From Caproiciproducens sp. NJN-50 (lineage in GTDB: Bacteria; Bacillota; Clostridia; Oscillospirales; Acutalibacteraceae): a stretch of DNA of 64,000 nt. Below, one piece after another: positions 1 to 8,960 of the stretch; positions within the stretch are counted from its first letter, which is position 1, and every line of letters starts with the position of its first letter. Where the stretch lies: NCBI RefSeq assembly GCF_004103755.1, contig NZ_CP035283.1, positions 2,108,001-2,172,000 of the forward strand, in the 5' to 3' direction. Both the position numbers and the translations under genes were made by a program. Below the pieces are notes generated by a model. That model was given only the letters and a program-made list of their open reading frames with translations, had not been told where the DNA came from and ran no database searches.

Positions 1-50
1 AGAACTTCCATAATTTCGATCAAAATCAAATCATTTGGAAATTTATCGCT

Positions 51-84
51 GGACAGGAATCTTTTTTAGATTTCCTGTCCTTTT
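51..84 (+). terminator. Rho-independent terminator of an upstream gene outside the window
   Basis: Inverted repeat GGACAGGAA (51-59) / TTCCTGTCC (72-80) is followed by TTTT. The gene it ends lies before position 1. The rest of 1-246 is AT-rich non-coding sequence containing the candidate promoter of the first collagen-like gene. Confidence 0.7.
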
Positions 85-149
85 ATTGTATGAGAGTCTT
101 CTAAAGCTAAACTTACGAAAAGAAAAAATTGTCAAATTCTACTATGTTT

Positions 150-158
150 CATACTATG
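150..158 (+). promoter_or_regulatory. Candidate late-sporulation (sigma-K-like) -10 element
   Basis: CATACTATG resembles the sigma-K -10 consensus CATANNNTA with one mismatch. The same nine bases occur just upstream of the second collagen-like gene (2311-2319). No AC -35 dinucleotide sits at the expected spacing here, so the call rests mainly on recurrence before two putative exosporium genes. Confidence 0.3.
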
Positions 159-264
159 GGATAAAGGGCTTATAAAAAGTCATTTTGCCATAATGAGATT
201 CTTATTGTCCTATGAATGTAAAACTTAACCTACTATTACAATAAAGGTGAGCGGTGATTCATAT

Positions 265-2205
265 ATGTATTCTTCCAGCTACCCATATTCAGCAAACAAC
301 TGTGTCCCGGACGACAATAAAAACAGATATCCACAAAGCAATTATAGTACGTATTATTATAATCAATGTCATAATAATGGAATGTCAAATTGCTGTAACC
401 CATGCAACTGCTGCGATCCATGTCGGTTTTTAAGGTCAACGGGACCAACCGGACCAACGGGGCCAACGGGACCCGCCGGCGCCCCCGGAGGCGACACCGG
501 ACCGACAGGTTTCACCGGGCCAACGGGAGCTACCGGACCCACGGGCTTTACCGGACCGACAGGTGATCCCGGACCTACGGGAGCTACCGGACCCACGGGC
601 TTTACCGGACCGACGGGTGATCCCGGACCTACGGGAGCTACCGGGCCGACGGGCAATACCGGACCAACAGGTTTCACCGGACCGACGGGAGCTACCGGAC
701 CCACGGGCTTTACCGGACCGACGGGTGATCCCGGACCTACGGGAGCTACCGGGCCGACGGGCAATACCGGACCAACAGGTTTCACCGGGCCGACTGGCGA
801 CACTGGACCTACTGGTTTCACCGGGCCGACTGGCGACACTGGACCTACTGGCTTTACCGGACCGACTGGTGATCCCGGACCGACGGGAGCTACCGGGCCA
901 ACGGGCGACACCGGACCGACTGGTGATCCCGGACCTACGGGAGCTACCGGGCCAACGGGCGACACCGGACCTACTGGCTTTACCGGACCCACCGGCGACA
1001 CAGGACCTACTGGCTTTACCGGACCCACCGGCGACACAGGACCTACTGGCTTTACCGGACCCACCGGCCTTGCCGGACTACTTGGCGCTACCGGACCCAC
1101 TGGCTTTACCGGACCGACCGGCGCTACCGGACCCACTGGCTTTACCGGACCGACCGGCGACACCGGACCTACTGGCTTTACCGGGCCGACTGGCTTTACC
1201 GGGCCCACCGGTGACACCGGACCTACTGGCTTTACCGGACCCACCGGCCTTGCCGGACTACTTGGCGCTACCGGACCCACTGGCTTTACCGGACCGACCG
1301 GCGATACCGGACCTACTGGCTTTACCGGGCCCACCGGTGACACCGGACCTACTGGCTTTACCGGACCCACCGGCCTTGCCGGACTACTTGGCGCTACCGG
1401 ACCCACTGGCTTTACCGGGCCGACCGGCGCTACCGGGCCCACTGGCTTTACCGGACCCACCGGCGACACCGGACCTACTGGCTTTACCGGACCCACCGGC
1501 GACACAGGGCCTACTGGCTTTACCGGACCCACCGGCGACACCGGACCTACTGGCTTTACCGGACCCACCGGTGACACCGGACCTACTGGCTTTACCGGAC
1601 CCACCGGCCTTGCCGGACTACTTGGCGCTACCGGACCCACTGGCTTTACCGGGCCGACTGGCTTTACCGGACCAACAGGTGATACCGGGCCCGCGGCTGC
1701 AGGTGCAATTATTCCTTTCGCCTCAGGTTCAATTGCAACGCTTACTACTGTACTTGGAGGACTGGCGGGCACTCAAGCACTGATTGCTTTCGGTTCAAAT
1801 GATACCGGAACATTGGCAGGCGGTATTATTGATATTACTGGTCTTTCCAGTATGGCCTTCAGCATGCCCAGGACTGGAACGGTCACTTCAATTGCCGCAT
1901 ATTTCAGTGTAGGGGCTGCCGTTTCGTTGATTGGATCTACAGTTACAATTACAGCACAGTTGTACAGTTCCGCAACGCCGGATGACACCTTTACCGCGGT
2001 ACCGGGTGCTACCGTCACGCTGGCACCTCCACTTACGGGTCTTGTTGCCATTGGCACTATAACAAACGGCATAACAACAGGATTGTCGATCCCGGTCACG
2101 GATCAGACACGCTTGCTCATGGTGTTTTCAGCGGCAGTCACGGCCGGTATTGATATTGCAACAATTATAAGCGGATTCTGCAGTGCAGGACTTACAATTG
2201 TTTAA
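265..2205 (+). CDS. Collagen-like exosporium glycoprotein, BclA/BclB type
   Basis: A long structural protein expected on the spore surface. Residues 1-50 are Tyr/Asn-rich and then Cys-rich (NCCNPCNCCDPC), suitable for disulphide anchoring. They are followed by about 140 uninterrupted Gly-X-Y triplets, mostly GPT, GFT, GDT and GAT, with four GLAGLLGAT modules. The C-terminal ~160 residues start with AAAGAIIPFASG and look like the BclB-type C-terminal domain of spore-surface collagen-like proteins. Thr dominates the Y position; in Bacillus BclA such Thr residues carry O-glycans. I prefer ATG 265 over in-frame GTG 247 because GGTGA (253-257) lies 7 nt before it. Internal DNA repeats make copy-number variation likely. 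The function is inferred from family resemblance; the substrate of any glycosylation is untested. Confidence 0.85.
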   Translation: MYSSSYPYSANNCVPDDNKNRYPQSNYSTYYYNQCHNNGMSNCCNPCNCCDPCRFLRSTGPTGPTGPTGPAGAPGGDTGPTGFTGPTGATGPTGFTGPTGDPGPTGATGPTGFTGPTGDPGPTGATGPTGNTGPTGFTGPTGATGPTGFTGPTGDPGPTGATGPTGNTGPTGFTGPTGDTGPTGFTGPTGDTGPTGFTGPTGDPGPTGATGPTGDTGPTGDPGPTGATGPTGDTGPTGFTGPTGDTGPTGFTGPTGDTGPTGFTGPTGLAGLLGATGPTGFTGPTGATGPTGFTGPTGDTGPTGFTGPTGFTGPTGDTGPTGFTGPTGLAGLLGATGPTGFTGPTGDTGPTGFTGPTGDTGPTGFTGPTGLAGLLGATGPTGFTGPTGATGPTGFTGPTGDTGPTGFTGPTGDTGPTGFTGPTGDTGPTGFTGPTGDTGPTGFTGPTGLAGLLGATGPTGFTGPTGFTGPTGDTGPAAAGAIIPFASGSIATLTTVLGGLAGTQALIAFGSNDTGTLAGGIIDITGLSSMAFSMPRTGTVTSIAAYFSVGAAVSLIGSTVTITAQLYSSATPDDTFTAVPGATVTLAPPLTGLVAIGTITNGITTGLSIPVTDQTRLLMVFSAAVTAGIDIATIISGFCSAGLTIV

Positions 2206-2222
2206 ACTCTAGAATTTAAATC

Positions 2223-2280
2223 AGCCCGTTCCCAAAACGCTTTGTAGCTTTGCTTAACAATGGGAACGGGCTTCCGTTTT
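2223..2280 (+). terminator. Terminator of the first collagen-like gene
   Basis: A 12-bp perfect stem AGCCCGTTCCCA (2223-2234) / TGGGAACGGGCT (2261-2272), followed by TCCGTTTT, lies 18 nt after the stop. It separates the two collagen-like genes into independent transcripts. Confidence 0.8.
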
Positions 2281-2292
2281 ACCGATATTTCA

Positions 2293-2319
2293 ACCTGGCA
2301 GCCGATGTATCATACTATG
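2293..2319 (+). promoter_or_regulatory. Candidate sigma-K-like promoter of the second collagen-like gene
   Basis: AC (2293-2294), a 16-nt spacer, then CATACTATG (2311-2319) fits the sigma-K pattern AC-N16/17-CATANNNTA except for the last base. It ends 22 nt before the start codon. Late mother-cell expression would suit an exosporium protein. Confidence 0.4.
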
Positions 2320-2341
2320 TAGAAACATTGGAGGATATAAA

Positions 2342-5101
2342 ATGAGTAATATAGCTTTGCAAATAGAACGTTTAACCGGTGGTTCAGTAGCACCCACCGG
2401 AAACGTTATCTTTGATCATACTGTTTTCTCATCTGGAAATATATCATACAACTCACTGACTGGTGTTATCACTTTTAATGAAGCAGGACGATATGCGGTC
2501 AATTGGTGGGTGGCAACCCAGGCAAATCAATCCATCAACGGTACTGTTTTTTCACTATCATCCTCACAAGGAGATTTATTGGCGGGTAACTCGCCATTAA
2601 AGACAGATGAGGTGTCAGGTATTGGTATCATTGAAGTCAGTACCGCTCCCGCGACGTTATCGCTTATCAACTCAAGCACAAGTACTATTATCTATGCATC
2701 TATTGTCCCTGTTATAGCATCCCTCATTATTATTGAAGATGATGTCCCGGAAGCGGGCCCGACCGGTCCAACCGGGGACACCGGGCCAATCGGTGCCACA
2801 GGACCCACCGGGTTCACCGGGCCGACCGGAGATGCCGGGGCGACGGGTGACACCGGGCCGATCGGCGCTACAGGGCCCACAGGATTCACCGGGCCGACCG
2901 GAGATGCCGGGGTGACAGGTGACACCGGGCCGATCGGTGCCACAGGACCCACAGGATTCACCGGGCCGACCGGAGATGCCGGGGCGACGGGTGACACCGG
3001 GCCGATCGGCGCTACAGGGCCCACCGGGTTCACCGGACCGACCGGAGATGCCGGGGCGACAGGTGACACCGGGCCGATCGGTGCCACAGGACCCACCGGG
3101 TTCACAGGGCCGACCGGAGATGCCGGGGCGACGGGTGACACCGGACCGATCGGCGCCACAGGACCAACTGGCGACACTGGGCCGACCGGAAATACCGGGC
3201 CAACCGGAGATACCGGACCCACCGGGTTCACAGGGCCGACCGGAGATACCGGGCCGACTGGGTTCACCGGACCGACCGGCGACACTGGGCCAACCGGCGA
3301 CACTGGGCCGACCGGAAATACCGGGCCGACCGGAGATACCGGGCCAACCGGAGATACCGGGCCAACCGGAGATACCGGGCCAACCGGAGATACCGGGCCA
3401 ACCGGAGATACCGGGCCGACTGGGTTCACCGGACCGACCGGAGATACTGGGCCAACCGGCGACACTGGACCGACCGGAGATACTGGGCCGACCGGGTTCA
3501 CCGGACCGACCGGAGATACCGGAGCGACGGGTGATACCGGGCCAATCGGCGACACTGGGCCAACTGGCGACACTGGGCCGACCGGGTTCACCGGACCGAC
3601 CGGAGATACTGGGCCAACCGGCGACACTGGGCCGACTGGGTTCACCGGACCGACCGGCGACACTGGGCCAACTGGCGACACTGGGCCGACCGGAGATACC
3701 GGGCCAACCGGAGATACCGGGCCAACCGGAGATACCGGGCCGACTGGGTTCACCGGACCGACCGGAGATACTGGGCCAACCGGCGACACTGGACCGACCG
3801 GAGATACTGGGCCGACCGGGTTCACCGGACCGACCGGAGATACCGGAGCGACGGGTGATACCGGGCCAATCGGCGCTACAGGACCCACAGGATTCACCGG
3901 ACCGACCGGAGATACTGGGCCAACCGGCGACACTGGACCGACCGGAGATACTGGGCCGACCGGAGATACTGGGCCGACCGGGTTCACCGGACCGACCGGA
4001 GATGCCGGGGCGACGGGTGACACCGGGCCGACCGGAGATACCGGGGCGACGGGTGACACCGGACCGATCGGCGCCACAGGACCAACTGGCGACACAGGGC
4101 CGACCGGAAATACCGGGCCGACCGGAGATACCGGGCCGACCGGAGATACCGGGCCAACCGGAGATACCGGGCCAACCGGAGATACCGGGCCGACTGGGTT
4201 CACCGGACCGACCGGAGATACTGGGCCAACCGGCGACACTGGACCGACCGGAGATACTGGGCCGACCGGGTTCACCGGACCGACCGGAGATACTGGGCCA
4301 ACCGGCGACACTGGGCCGACTGGGTTCACCGGACCGACCGGAGATACTGGACCAACCGGCGACACTGGGCCGACTGGGTTCACCGGACCGACCGGAGATA
4401 CTGGGCCGACCGGCGATACTGGGCCGACCGGCGACACTGGACCGACTGGGTTCACCGGACCGACCGGAGATACTGGGCCAACCGGCGACACTGGGCCGAC
4501 TGGGTTCACCGGACCGACCGGAGATACGGGACCAACTGGCGACACTGGGCCGACTGGGTTCACCGGACCGACCGGCGATACTGGGCCGACCGGCGACACT
4601 GGGCCGACCGGCGACACTGGACCGACTGGGTTCACTGGGCCGACCGGCGATACTGGGCCAACTGGGTTCACCGGACCGACCGGAGATACCGGAGCAGGCG
4701 TCGTAACCTTTGGTTATGTTTACGACCTGGCCACCCTTGCGACTGCCACAATAGCAGGAGGAGACCCCGTTCCATTCAGCGACAACGGCCCCTTGAGCGG
4801 CGTTACGCATACCGCCGGTGCAACCACAGTTACAGTTCCTGCCGACGGAAGTTACCAGATTAACTATGGAATCTCCATCACAGCAGGACTCGGATCGTCT
4901 ATTGTGATTGAAGTCAATGGTACGCCTGACCCATCCACACAGATTTCCGCTTTGGTTACAACCGGGGAACTGAGTGGAACGGCAACTCTTACTCTTGCAA
5001 CCGGCGACAGTCTGACGCTGGTGAATAACTCCGCCGTCGGTCTGACATTGTCTCTGGCCCCAAACGTCGGCGCACAATTCGATATTATTTTCTTATCCTA
5101 A
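2342..5101 (+). CDS. Collagen-like spore-surface protein with two globular ends
   Basis: 919 residues in three parts. Residues 1-138 form a beta-rich domain (starts NIALQIERLTGG, contains GRYAVNWWVATQ) resembling the C1q/TNF-like jelly-roll of BclA tips. The middle holds roughly 215 Gly-X-Thr triplets (GPT, GDT, GFT, GAT, GPI). The last ~135 residues form a second beta-rich jelly-roll-like domain. Having globular modules at both ends of the collagen rod differs from BclA, which has one at the C-terminus. A GGAGG site 6 nt before ATG 2342 fixes the start. Thr-rich triplets suggest O-glycosylation by the downstream transferases. Length of the repeat may vary between isolates or be mis-assembled from short reads. 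Confidence 0.85.
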   Translation: MSNIALQIERLTGGSVAPTGNVIFDHTVFSSGNISYNSLTGVITFNEAGRYAVNWWVATQANQSINGTVFSLSSSQGDLLAGNSPLKTDEVSGIGIIEVSTAPATLSLINSSTSTIIYASIVPVIASLIIIEDDVPEAGPTGPTGDTGPIGATGPTGFTGPTGDAGATGDTGPIGATGPTGFTGPTGDAGVTGDTGPIGATGPTGFTGPTGDAGATGDTGPIGATGPTGFTGPTGDAGATGDTGPIGATGPTGFTGPTGDAGATGDTGPIGATGPTGDTGPTGNTGPTGDTGPTGFTGPTGDTGPTGFTGPTGDTGPTGDTGPTGNTGPTGDTGPTGDTGPTGDTGPTGDTGPTGDTGPTGFTGPTGDTGPTGDTGPTGDTGPTGFTGPTGDTGATGDTGPIGDTGPTGDTGPTGFTGPTGDTGPTGDTGPTGFTGPTGDTGPTGDTGPTGDTGPTGDTGPTGDTGPTGFTGPTGDTGPTGDTGPTGDTGPTGFTGPTGDTGATGDTGPIGATGPTGFTGPTGDTGPTGDTGPTGDTGPTGDTGPTGFTGPTGDAGATGDTGPTGDTGATGDTGPIGATGPTGDTGPTGNTGPTGDTGPTGDTGPTGDTGPTGDTGPTGFTGPTGDTGPTGDTGPTGDTGPTGFTGPTGDTGPTGDTGPTGFTGPTGDTGPTGDTGPTGFTGPTGDTGPTGDTGPTGDTGPTGFTGPTGDTGPTGDTGPTGFTGPTGDTGPTGDTGPTGFTGPTGDTGPTGDTGPTGDTGPTGFTGPTGDTGPTGFTGPTGDTGAGVVTFGYVYDLATLATATIAGGDPVPFSDNGPLSGVTHTAGATTVTVPADGSYQINYGISITAGLGSSIVIEVNGTPDPSTQISALVTTGELSGTATLTLATGDSLTLVNNSAVGLTLSLAPNVGAQFDIIFLS

Positions 5102-5140
5102 AATAGTCAAATCAATTGGTCTGAAGTTGAAAACAGGAGG

Positions 5141-5184
5141 GCGGGCCCTCGGGAAATTTCTCAGGCCCGCTTTTCCTTTCTTTT
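5141..5184 (+). terminator. Terminator between collagen gene and glycosyltransferase operon
   Basis: GCGGGCC (5141-5147) pairs with GGCCCGC (5164-5170), followed by a pyrimidine/T-rich tract. It lies inside the longest possible reading frame of the next gene, which argues that the gene really begins at TTG 5214. Confidence 0.75.
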
Positions 5185-5213
5185 CATCTGTTGTTGGGAA
5201 GAGGGATGCTATA

Positions 5214-6317
5214 TTGGGCAGATATAAGATTTGTGTTTACGCAATTGCAAAAAATGAGGAAAAATTCGTTGATCGTTGGATGGATGCGGTCAGTGAAGCC
5301 GATCTGGTCGTTGTGCTTGACACCGGCTCAAGCGACGGGACCGTTCAAAAACTCAGAAACAGGGGTGCGGCCGTATATACGGATCAGATTAACCCCTGGC
5401 GATTTGACACCGCGAGAAATAAAGCAATGGATCATATTCCGAAAGATTTCGATCTCTGCGTCTCAAATGACCTGGACGAAGTTTTCGAAAAAGGATGGCG
5501 GGAAAAGCTGGAAGCCGTATGGAGGCCCTCTTATACACGGGCGAGATATTTGTTCACTTACGCATATCGAAGCGACGGCACTCCGGAGAAGCAGTTTGCA
5601 ATGGAGAAAATTCACCGAAGAAAAGATTTCCGTTGGGTCCATCCGGTCCACGAAATTCTGGAATACAAGGGGAAAGACCCAGACCGAACGGTTTTTGTAC
5701 CCGGGCTTGTCCTGAATCATCACCCCGACCCGGCAAAATCAAGAAGCCAGTACCTTCCTCTTCTGGAACTCTCCGTGCAGGAAAATCCAAACGACGACAG
5801 AGCCGTTTTCTGGCTCGGCAGAGAATATATGTACAACGAACGCTTCGACGACTGCATCCACACGCTGCAGCGCCATCTGAAAATGCCGTCCGCGACCTGG
5901 GACGAAGAGCGGAGTGCTTCCATGCGCTTTATCGCCGAAAGTTACCAGAGGAAAAATGATCTTACACAGGCAAAGGCCTGGCTGTTCCGGGCAATTGCGG
6001 AATGTCCTCATGTGCGGGAGCCCTACCTTCAGATGACAAGGCTGGGATATTCCCAAAACGACTGGCCTCTTGTCTATTTCATGACGGATCAGGCGCTGAA
6101 AATCACGAAAAAGACAGGAAGCTATCTGCTGGAGCCGCAGGCATGGGGTTTTCTGCTCGACGACTATGCGGCAATCGCCTGCTATTGGCTTGGATTATAC
6201 CGTAAAGGGCTTGAGCACGCTCAAAAAGCCTGTGATATGAGTCCGAACGATCAAAGGCTGAAAAATAATCTGGAAATTGTCAGGCAGAAAGCGGGGGGAC
6301 TCCATGAACCAGTATAA
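5214..6317 (+). CDS. Family 2 glycosyltransferase with TPR-like C-terminal half
   Basis: A GT-A fold transferase of 367 residues. The N-terminal catalytic part has YKICVYAIAKNEEKF, the nucleotide-sugar site LDTGSSDGT and the metal-binding DxD-type motif DLDEVF. The C-terminal half (REYMYNERFDDCIHTL and later helices) is a TPR-like helical repeat often used to hold protein acceptors. TTG 5214 is chosen because GAAGAGGGA precedes it, the paralogue downstream begins at the equivalent residue, and a terminator occupies the upstream part of the frame. Its position after two Thr-rich collagen genes suggests it attaches or extends sugars on them; this is inference. The gene overlaps the next by 14 bp. 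Confidence 0.8.
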   Translation: MGRYKICVYAIAKNEEKFVDRWMDAVSEADLVVVLDTGSSDGTVQKLRNRGAAVYTDQINPWRFDTARNKAMDHIPKDFDLCVSNDLDEVFEKGWREKLEAVWRPSYTRARYLFTYAYRSDGTPEKQFAMEKIHRRKDFRWVHPVHEILEYKGKDPDRTVFVPGLVLNHHPDPAKSRSQYLPLLELSVQENPNDDRAVFWLGREYMYNERFDDCIHTLQRHLKMPSATWDEERSASMRFIAESYQRKNDLTQAKAWLFRAIAECPHVREPYLQMTRLGYSQNDWPLVYFMTDQALKITKKTGSYLLEPQAWGFLLDDYAAIACYWLGLYRKGLEHAQKACDMSPNDQRLKNNLEIVRQKAGGLHEPV

Positions 6318-7440
6318 AATATGCGTATACGCCATTTGTAAAAATGAAGTTAAATTCGTAGACCGCTGGATGGATTCCATGGGAGAAGCGGATGAAATCA
6401 TCGTCACCGACACCGGTTCGACGGATGGGACCGCGGAAAAGCTCCGCGCAAGGGGCGCCGTCGTCTACGAGGAAAAAGTTGAGCCGTGGCGGTTTGACAC
6501 GGCCCGCAACCTTTCGCTTTCCCATGTCCCCGGCGACGCGGATATCTGCGTCTGTACCGACCTGGACGAAGTTCTTGTGCGGGGATGGAGAAAAAGCCTG
6601 GAAAAAGCGTGGGTCAAGGGGGCCACAAGGGGGAAGTACATCTATAACTGGAGTCTGAAGCCCGACGGGACCCCGGGCGTTCAATTCGAATACTTTAAAG
6701 TCCATGCAAAAAAAGATTATCAATGGGTGTGCCCGGTGCATGAATATCTGACATATGTCGGAAAAGCACCTGAAAAAGTTGTCTTCATCGAAGGTATGGT
6801 CTTAAACCATTATCCCGACGACTGCAAATCACGTTCCTCCTATTTGCCTCTTTTGGAAACCGCGGTTCAGGAAGAACCGGAAAACGACCGGATGAATTAT
6901 TATCTTGGGCGGGAATATATGTACAAAGGCGAGTGGCAGAAATGCATCGACACTCTGAAGCGGTATCTGACCCTCAGGACGGCGTTATGGAATGAGGAAA
7001 GGTGTGCCGCCATGCGGTGGATCGCGCGCTCCTATTCCAAACTTTCCGAAAACGCTGAAGCCTACCGGTGGTATTACCGCGCGATCGCGGAAGCTCCCCA
7101 CATGCGGGACCCATACATTGAATTTGCGCTGCTGGGCTACTTCCGCCAAGACTGGGCCCTGACCTTTTACATGGTCGAAGAAGCTCTGAAAATCAAGCAG
7201 CGTTCCAAGACCTACGTGAACATGGATTATTCCTGGGACTATACCCCGGACGATCTCGGAGCAATCAGCTGCTATTGGCTTGGGATGCTGGATCAGTCTC
7301 TCAAACACGCGAAGGCGGCGCTTTCCTATTCGCCGAACGATGAACGCCTGAAAAAGAACCTCGCTCTGATTCAAAACCGATTCAACGAGCTGAATACAAA
7401 AAAAGCGGAACCGCATGAGTCATTCCAGAATCATTTTTGA
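6304..7440 (+). CDS. Paralogous family 2 glycosyltransferase with TPR-like repeats
   Basis: 378 residues, collinear with the preceding gene along its whole length: YKICVYAICKNEVKF, VTDTGSTDGT, DLDEVL, REYMYKGEWQKCIDTL. ATG 6304 follows a GGGGGGA ribosome site and overlaps the upstream stop by 14 bp, so the pair is probably translationally coupled. A tandem duplication that has diverged suggests sequential or linkage-specific sugar transfer on the same acceptor. The 3' end overlaps by 10 bp the convergent gene at 7431-8819. Confidence 0.8.
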   Translation: MNQYKICVYAICKNEVKFVDRWMDSMGEADEIIVTDTGSTDGTAEKLRARGAVVYEEKVEPWRFDTARNLSLSHVPGDADICVCTDLDEVLVRGWRKSLEKAWVKGATRGKYIYNWSLKPDGTPGVQFEYFKVHAKKDYQWVCPVHEYLTYVGKAPEKVVFIEGMVLNHYPDDCKSRSSYLPLLETAVQEEPENDRMNYYLGREYMYKGEWQKCIDTLKRYLTLRTALWNEERCAAMRWIARSYSKLSENAEAYRWYYRAIAEAPHMRDPYIEFALLGYFRQDWALTFYMVEEALKIKQRSKTYVNMDYSWDYTPDDLGAISCYWLGMLDQSLKHAKAALSYSPNDERLKKNLALIQNRFNELNTKKAEPHESFQNHF

Positions 7441-8819
7441 TATTTTACCGAGTATAAATAGGTGCAATAAAGATAGGATTTTTTTTCGTCCGCTATATCA
7501 CAAACTTTTTCGATCCATCGTTTCTCCTCCTCTGAGGGCATGGAAAACCAGTGAAAGACATAAGGATTCCGATATCCGCAGCGGTCAAAGAGTTTTTGAA
7601 TATCATTCAGGGTGTAAAAGGAGCGGTTGGAACGGCTCAGCAGCCCGTTCCCTGCGTACTGCCAGTTTCCCTGTAAAAGGTCGCGAATGACGCTGTAATG
7701 CATCACATTCTGGAATTTCGCGATAACGGTTCCCCCTTCCTTCAAAAGTTTCCTGATTTCGGAGAGAAAACGCTCAGGCGCTTCCGACTTTTCCAGATCA
7801 TTTCCGACCAGGATGTAATCAAAATCAGTTTCCGAAAAAGAGTACGGAAAAGCTTCTATGGGATCGGATGTCACCTGCGCAACACGGCCGGCAATGGAAG
7901 CCTTGCTCCGGTCGGGTTCCACGCCGTAAAGCAGAGCGTTGGGGCACGCGTATTTGATTTTCAGCAGGTCCAGTCCGAGCCCGCACCCGATTTCCAGCAC
8001 CTTGATCCGCTTTTCCCGTTCCGGTTCGCTGAATATTCTCAGCGAAGCATAGTCCACCTCGTCGAAACAGTAAGTCTGGAAACCCCATCTCCGGAAAAAG
8101 ATCTCCCTGTTTTTTGAGAGAACCGGATAAAATTTAGTCAGGTCCCTCCGGAATTCCGAACCGAGATAATGGTGGATAAAGCAGTCGTGGCACAGCATCA
8201 GCTTGTAGCCCGCCGACAAAATCCGAAGGGAAAAGTCGTTATCCTCGACATAGCCCGGCGAATACTCTTCGGCAAGCGGCCCGATCTGATCCAAAACGTC
8301 CCGCCGGATCAGAATGCAGAATCCGATCAGAAAAATCTTTTCTTCCCATTTTTCGCAGTCCGAAACATTGTTTTTTTCCGCGAGGCGCTGCATCTCGGCA
8401 AGGTCCGCATAGCTGAAATCCACGCCCTGAAGATTTTCATTATGATTGCTCACCGCGCCTGCGGCGCCTATCTTTTCATCGCTGTACAGACAGGTTCTGA
8501 GGTTTTCCAGCCAGTTTGCGGTGACCACCGTGTCGTTGTTCAGAAGCAGGATATCGCTGCCGGCGGACGCGAGAGCGATCCCCATGTTGCAGCCCTTCGG
8601 GAAGCCGACATTGCTGTCGTTTTGTTTCACCCTGATATCCGGCTGTTCCTGCAGCCACTCTCTGGTTCCGTCCGTGGAGTTGTTGTCGACCACAATGATT
8701 TCATAGGTATCCTTTGCGGTATATTTTCGGATGCTTGCCAGGCAGTCTTTATTGTATTGCAGGTTGTTGTAGGTGAGGATGATAATCGCGGTTTTTCCAG
8801 CATGGTCCAATGTTCTCAT
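7431..8819 (-). CDS. Glycosyltransferase family 2 / SAM methyltransferase fusion
   Basis: 462 residues in two domains. Residues 1-245 are a GT2 domain (IIILTYNN, VVDNNSTDGT, LLNNDT, and GYVEDNDFSLR near the acceptor site). Residues ~255-460 are a class I methyltransferase (VLEIGCGLGLDLLKI as motif I, followed by an acidic GVEPD). Such a fusion would add a sugar and methylate it; methylated rhamnose and related sugars are known in Bacillus exosporium glycans. It is divergent from the methyltransferase at 8961 and convergent, with a 10-bp overlap, with the tandem transferases. The start ATG has GGAG immediately before it, so a slightly different start is possible. Confidence 0.8.
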   Translation of the reverse strand: MRTLDHAGKTAIIILTYNNLQYNKDCLASIRKYTAKDTYEIIVVDNNSTDGTREWLQEQPDIRVKQNDSNVGFPKGCNMGIALASAGSDILLLNNDTVVTANWLENLRTCLYSDEKIGAAGAVSNHNENLQGVDFSYADLAEMQRLAEKNNVSDCEKWEEKIFLIGFCILIRRDVLDQIGPLAEEYSPGYVEDNDFSLRILSAGYKLMLCHDCFIHHYLGSEFRRDLTKFYPVLSKNREIFFRRWGFQTYCFDEVDYASLRIFSEPEREKRIKVLEIGCGLGLDLLKIKYACPNALLYGVEPDRSKASIAGRVAQVTSDPIEAFPYSFSETDFDYILVGNDLEKSEAPERFLSEIRKLLKEGGTVIAKFQNVMHYSVIRDLLQGNWQYAGNGLLSRSNRSFYTLNDIQKLFDRCGYRNPYVFHWFSMPSEEEKRWIEKVCDIADEKKSYLYCTYLYSVKYQK

Positions 8820-8960
8820 CTCCAGATTAGACTGACGGACCGCGGCCGATTGAACAGCTTTCCTTTCCGAAGCCGCAGGGACAATGATCGGATGCCACAG
8901 TCGTCACATATAATATATAAGAAAGAAATTCAATTTATAACGGAAGCGGGGATGATAACA

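Noticed and set aside
369..1772. 467-codon minus-strand frame (Pro/Val/Gly repeats) opposite the first collagen gene
   Set aside because: It is the mirror of the Gly-X-Thr repeat DNA and has no ribosome site or domain.
441..4695. CRISPR-like regular repeats
   Set aside because: Repeat unit is 9-18 bp, in frame, without spacers; it encodes collagen triplets.
2672..5077. Very long minus-strand and alternate-frame reading frames in the second collagen gene
   Set aside because: Repeat DNA without stops in several frames; the plus frame alone has structured end domains and a ribosome site.
8169..8960. 264-codon N-terminal extension of the methyltransferase
   Set aside because: It is antisense to the GT2-methyltransferase fusion and lacks a ribosome site; a good start exists at 8961.
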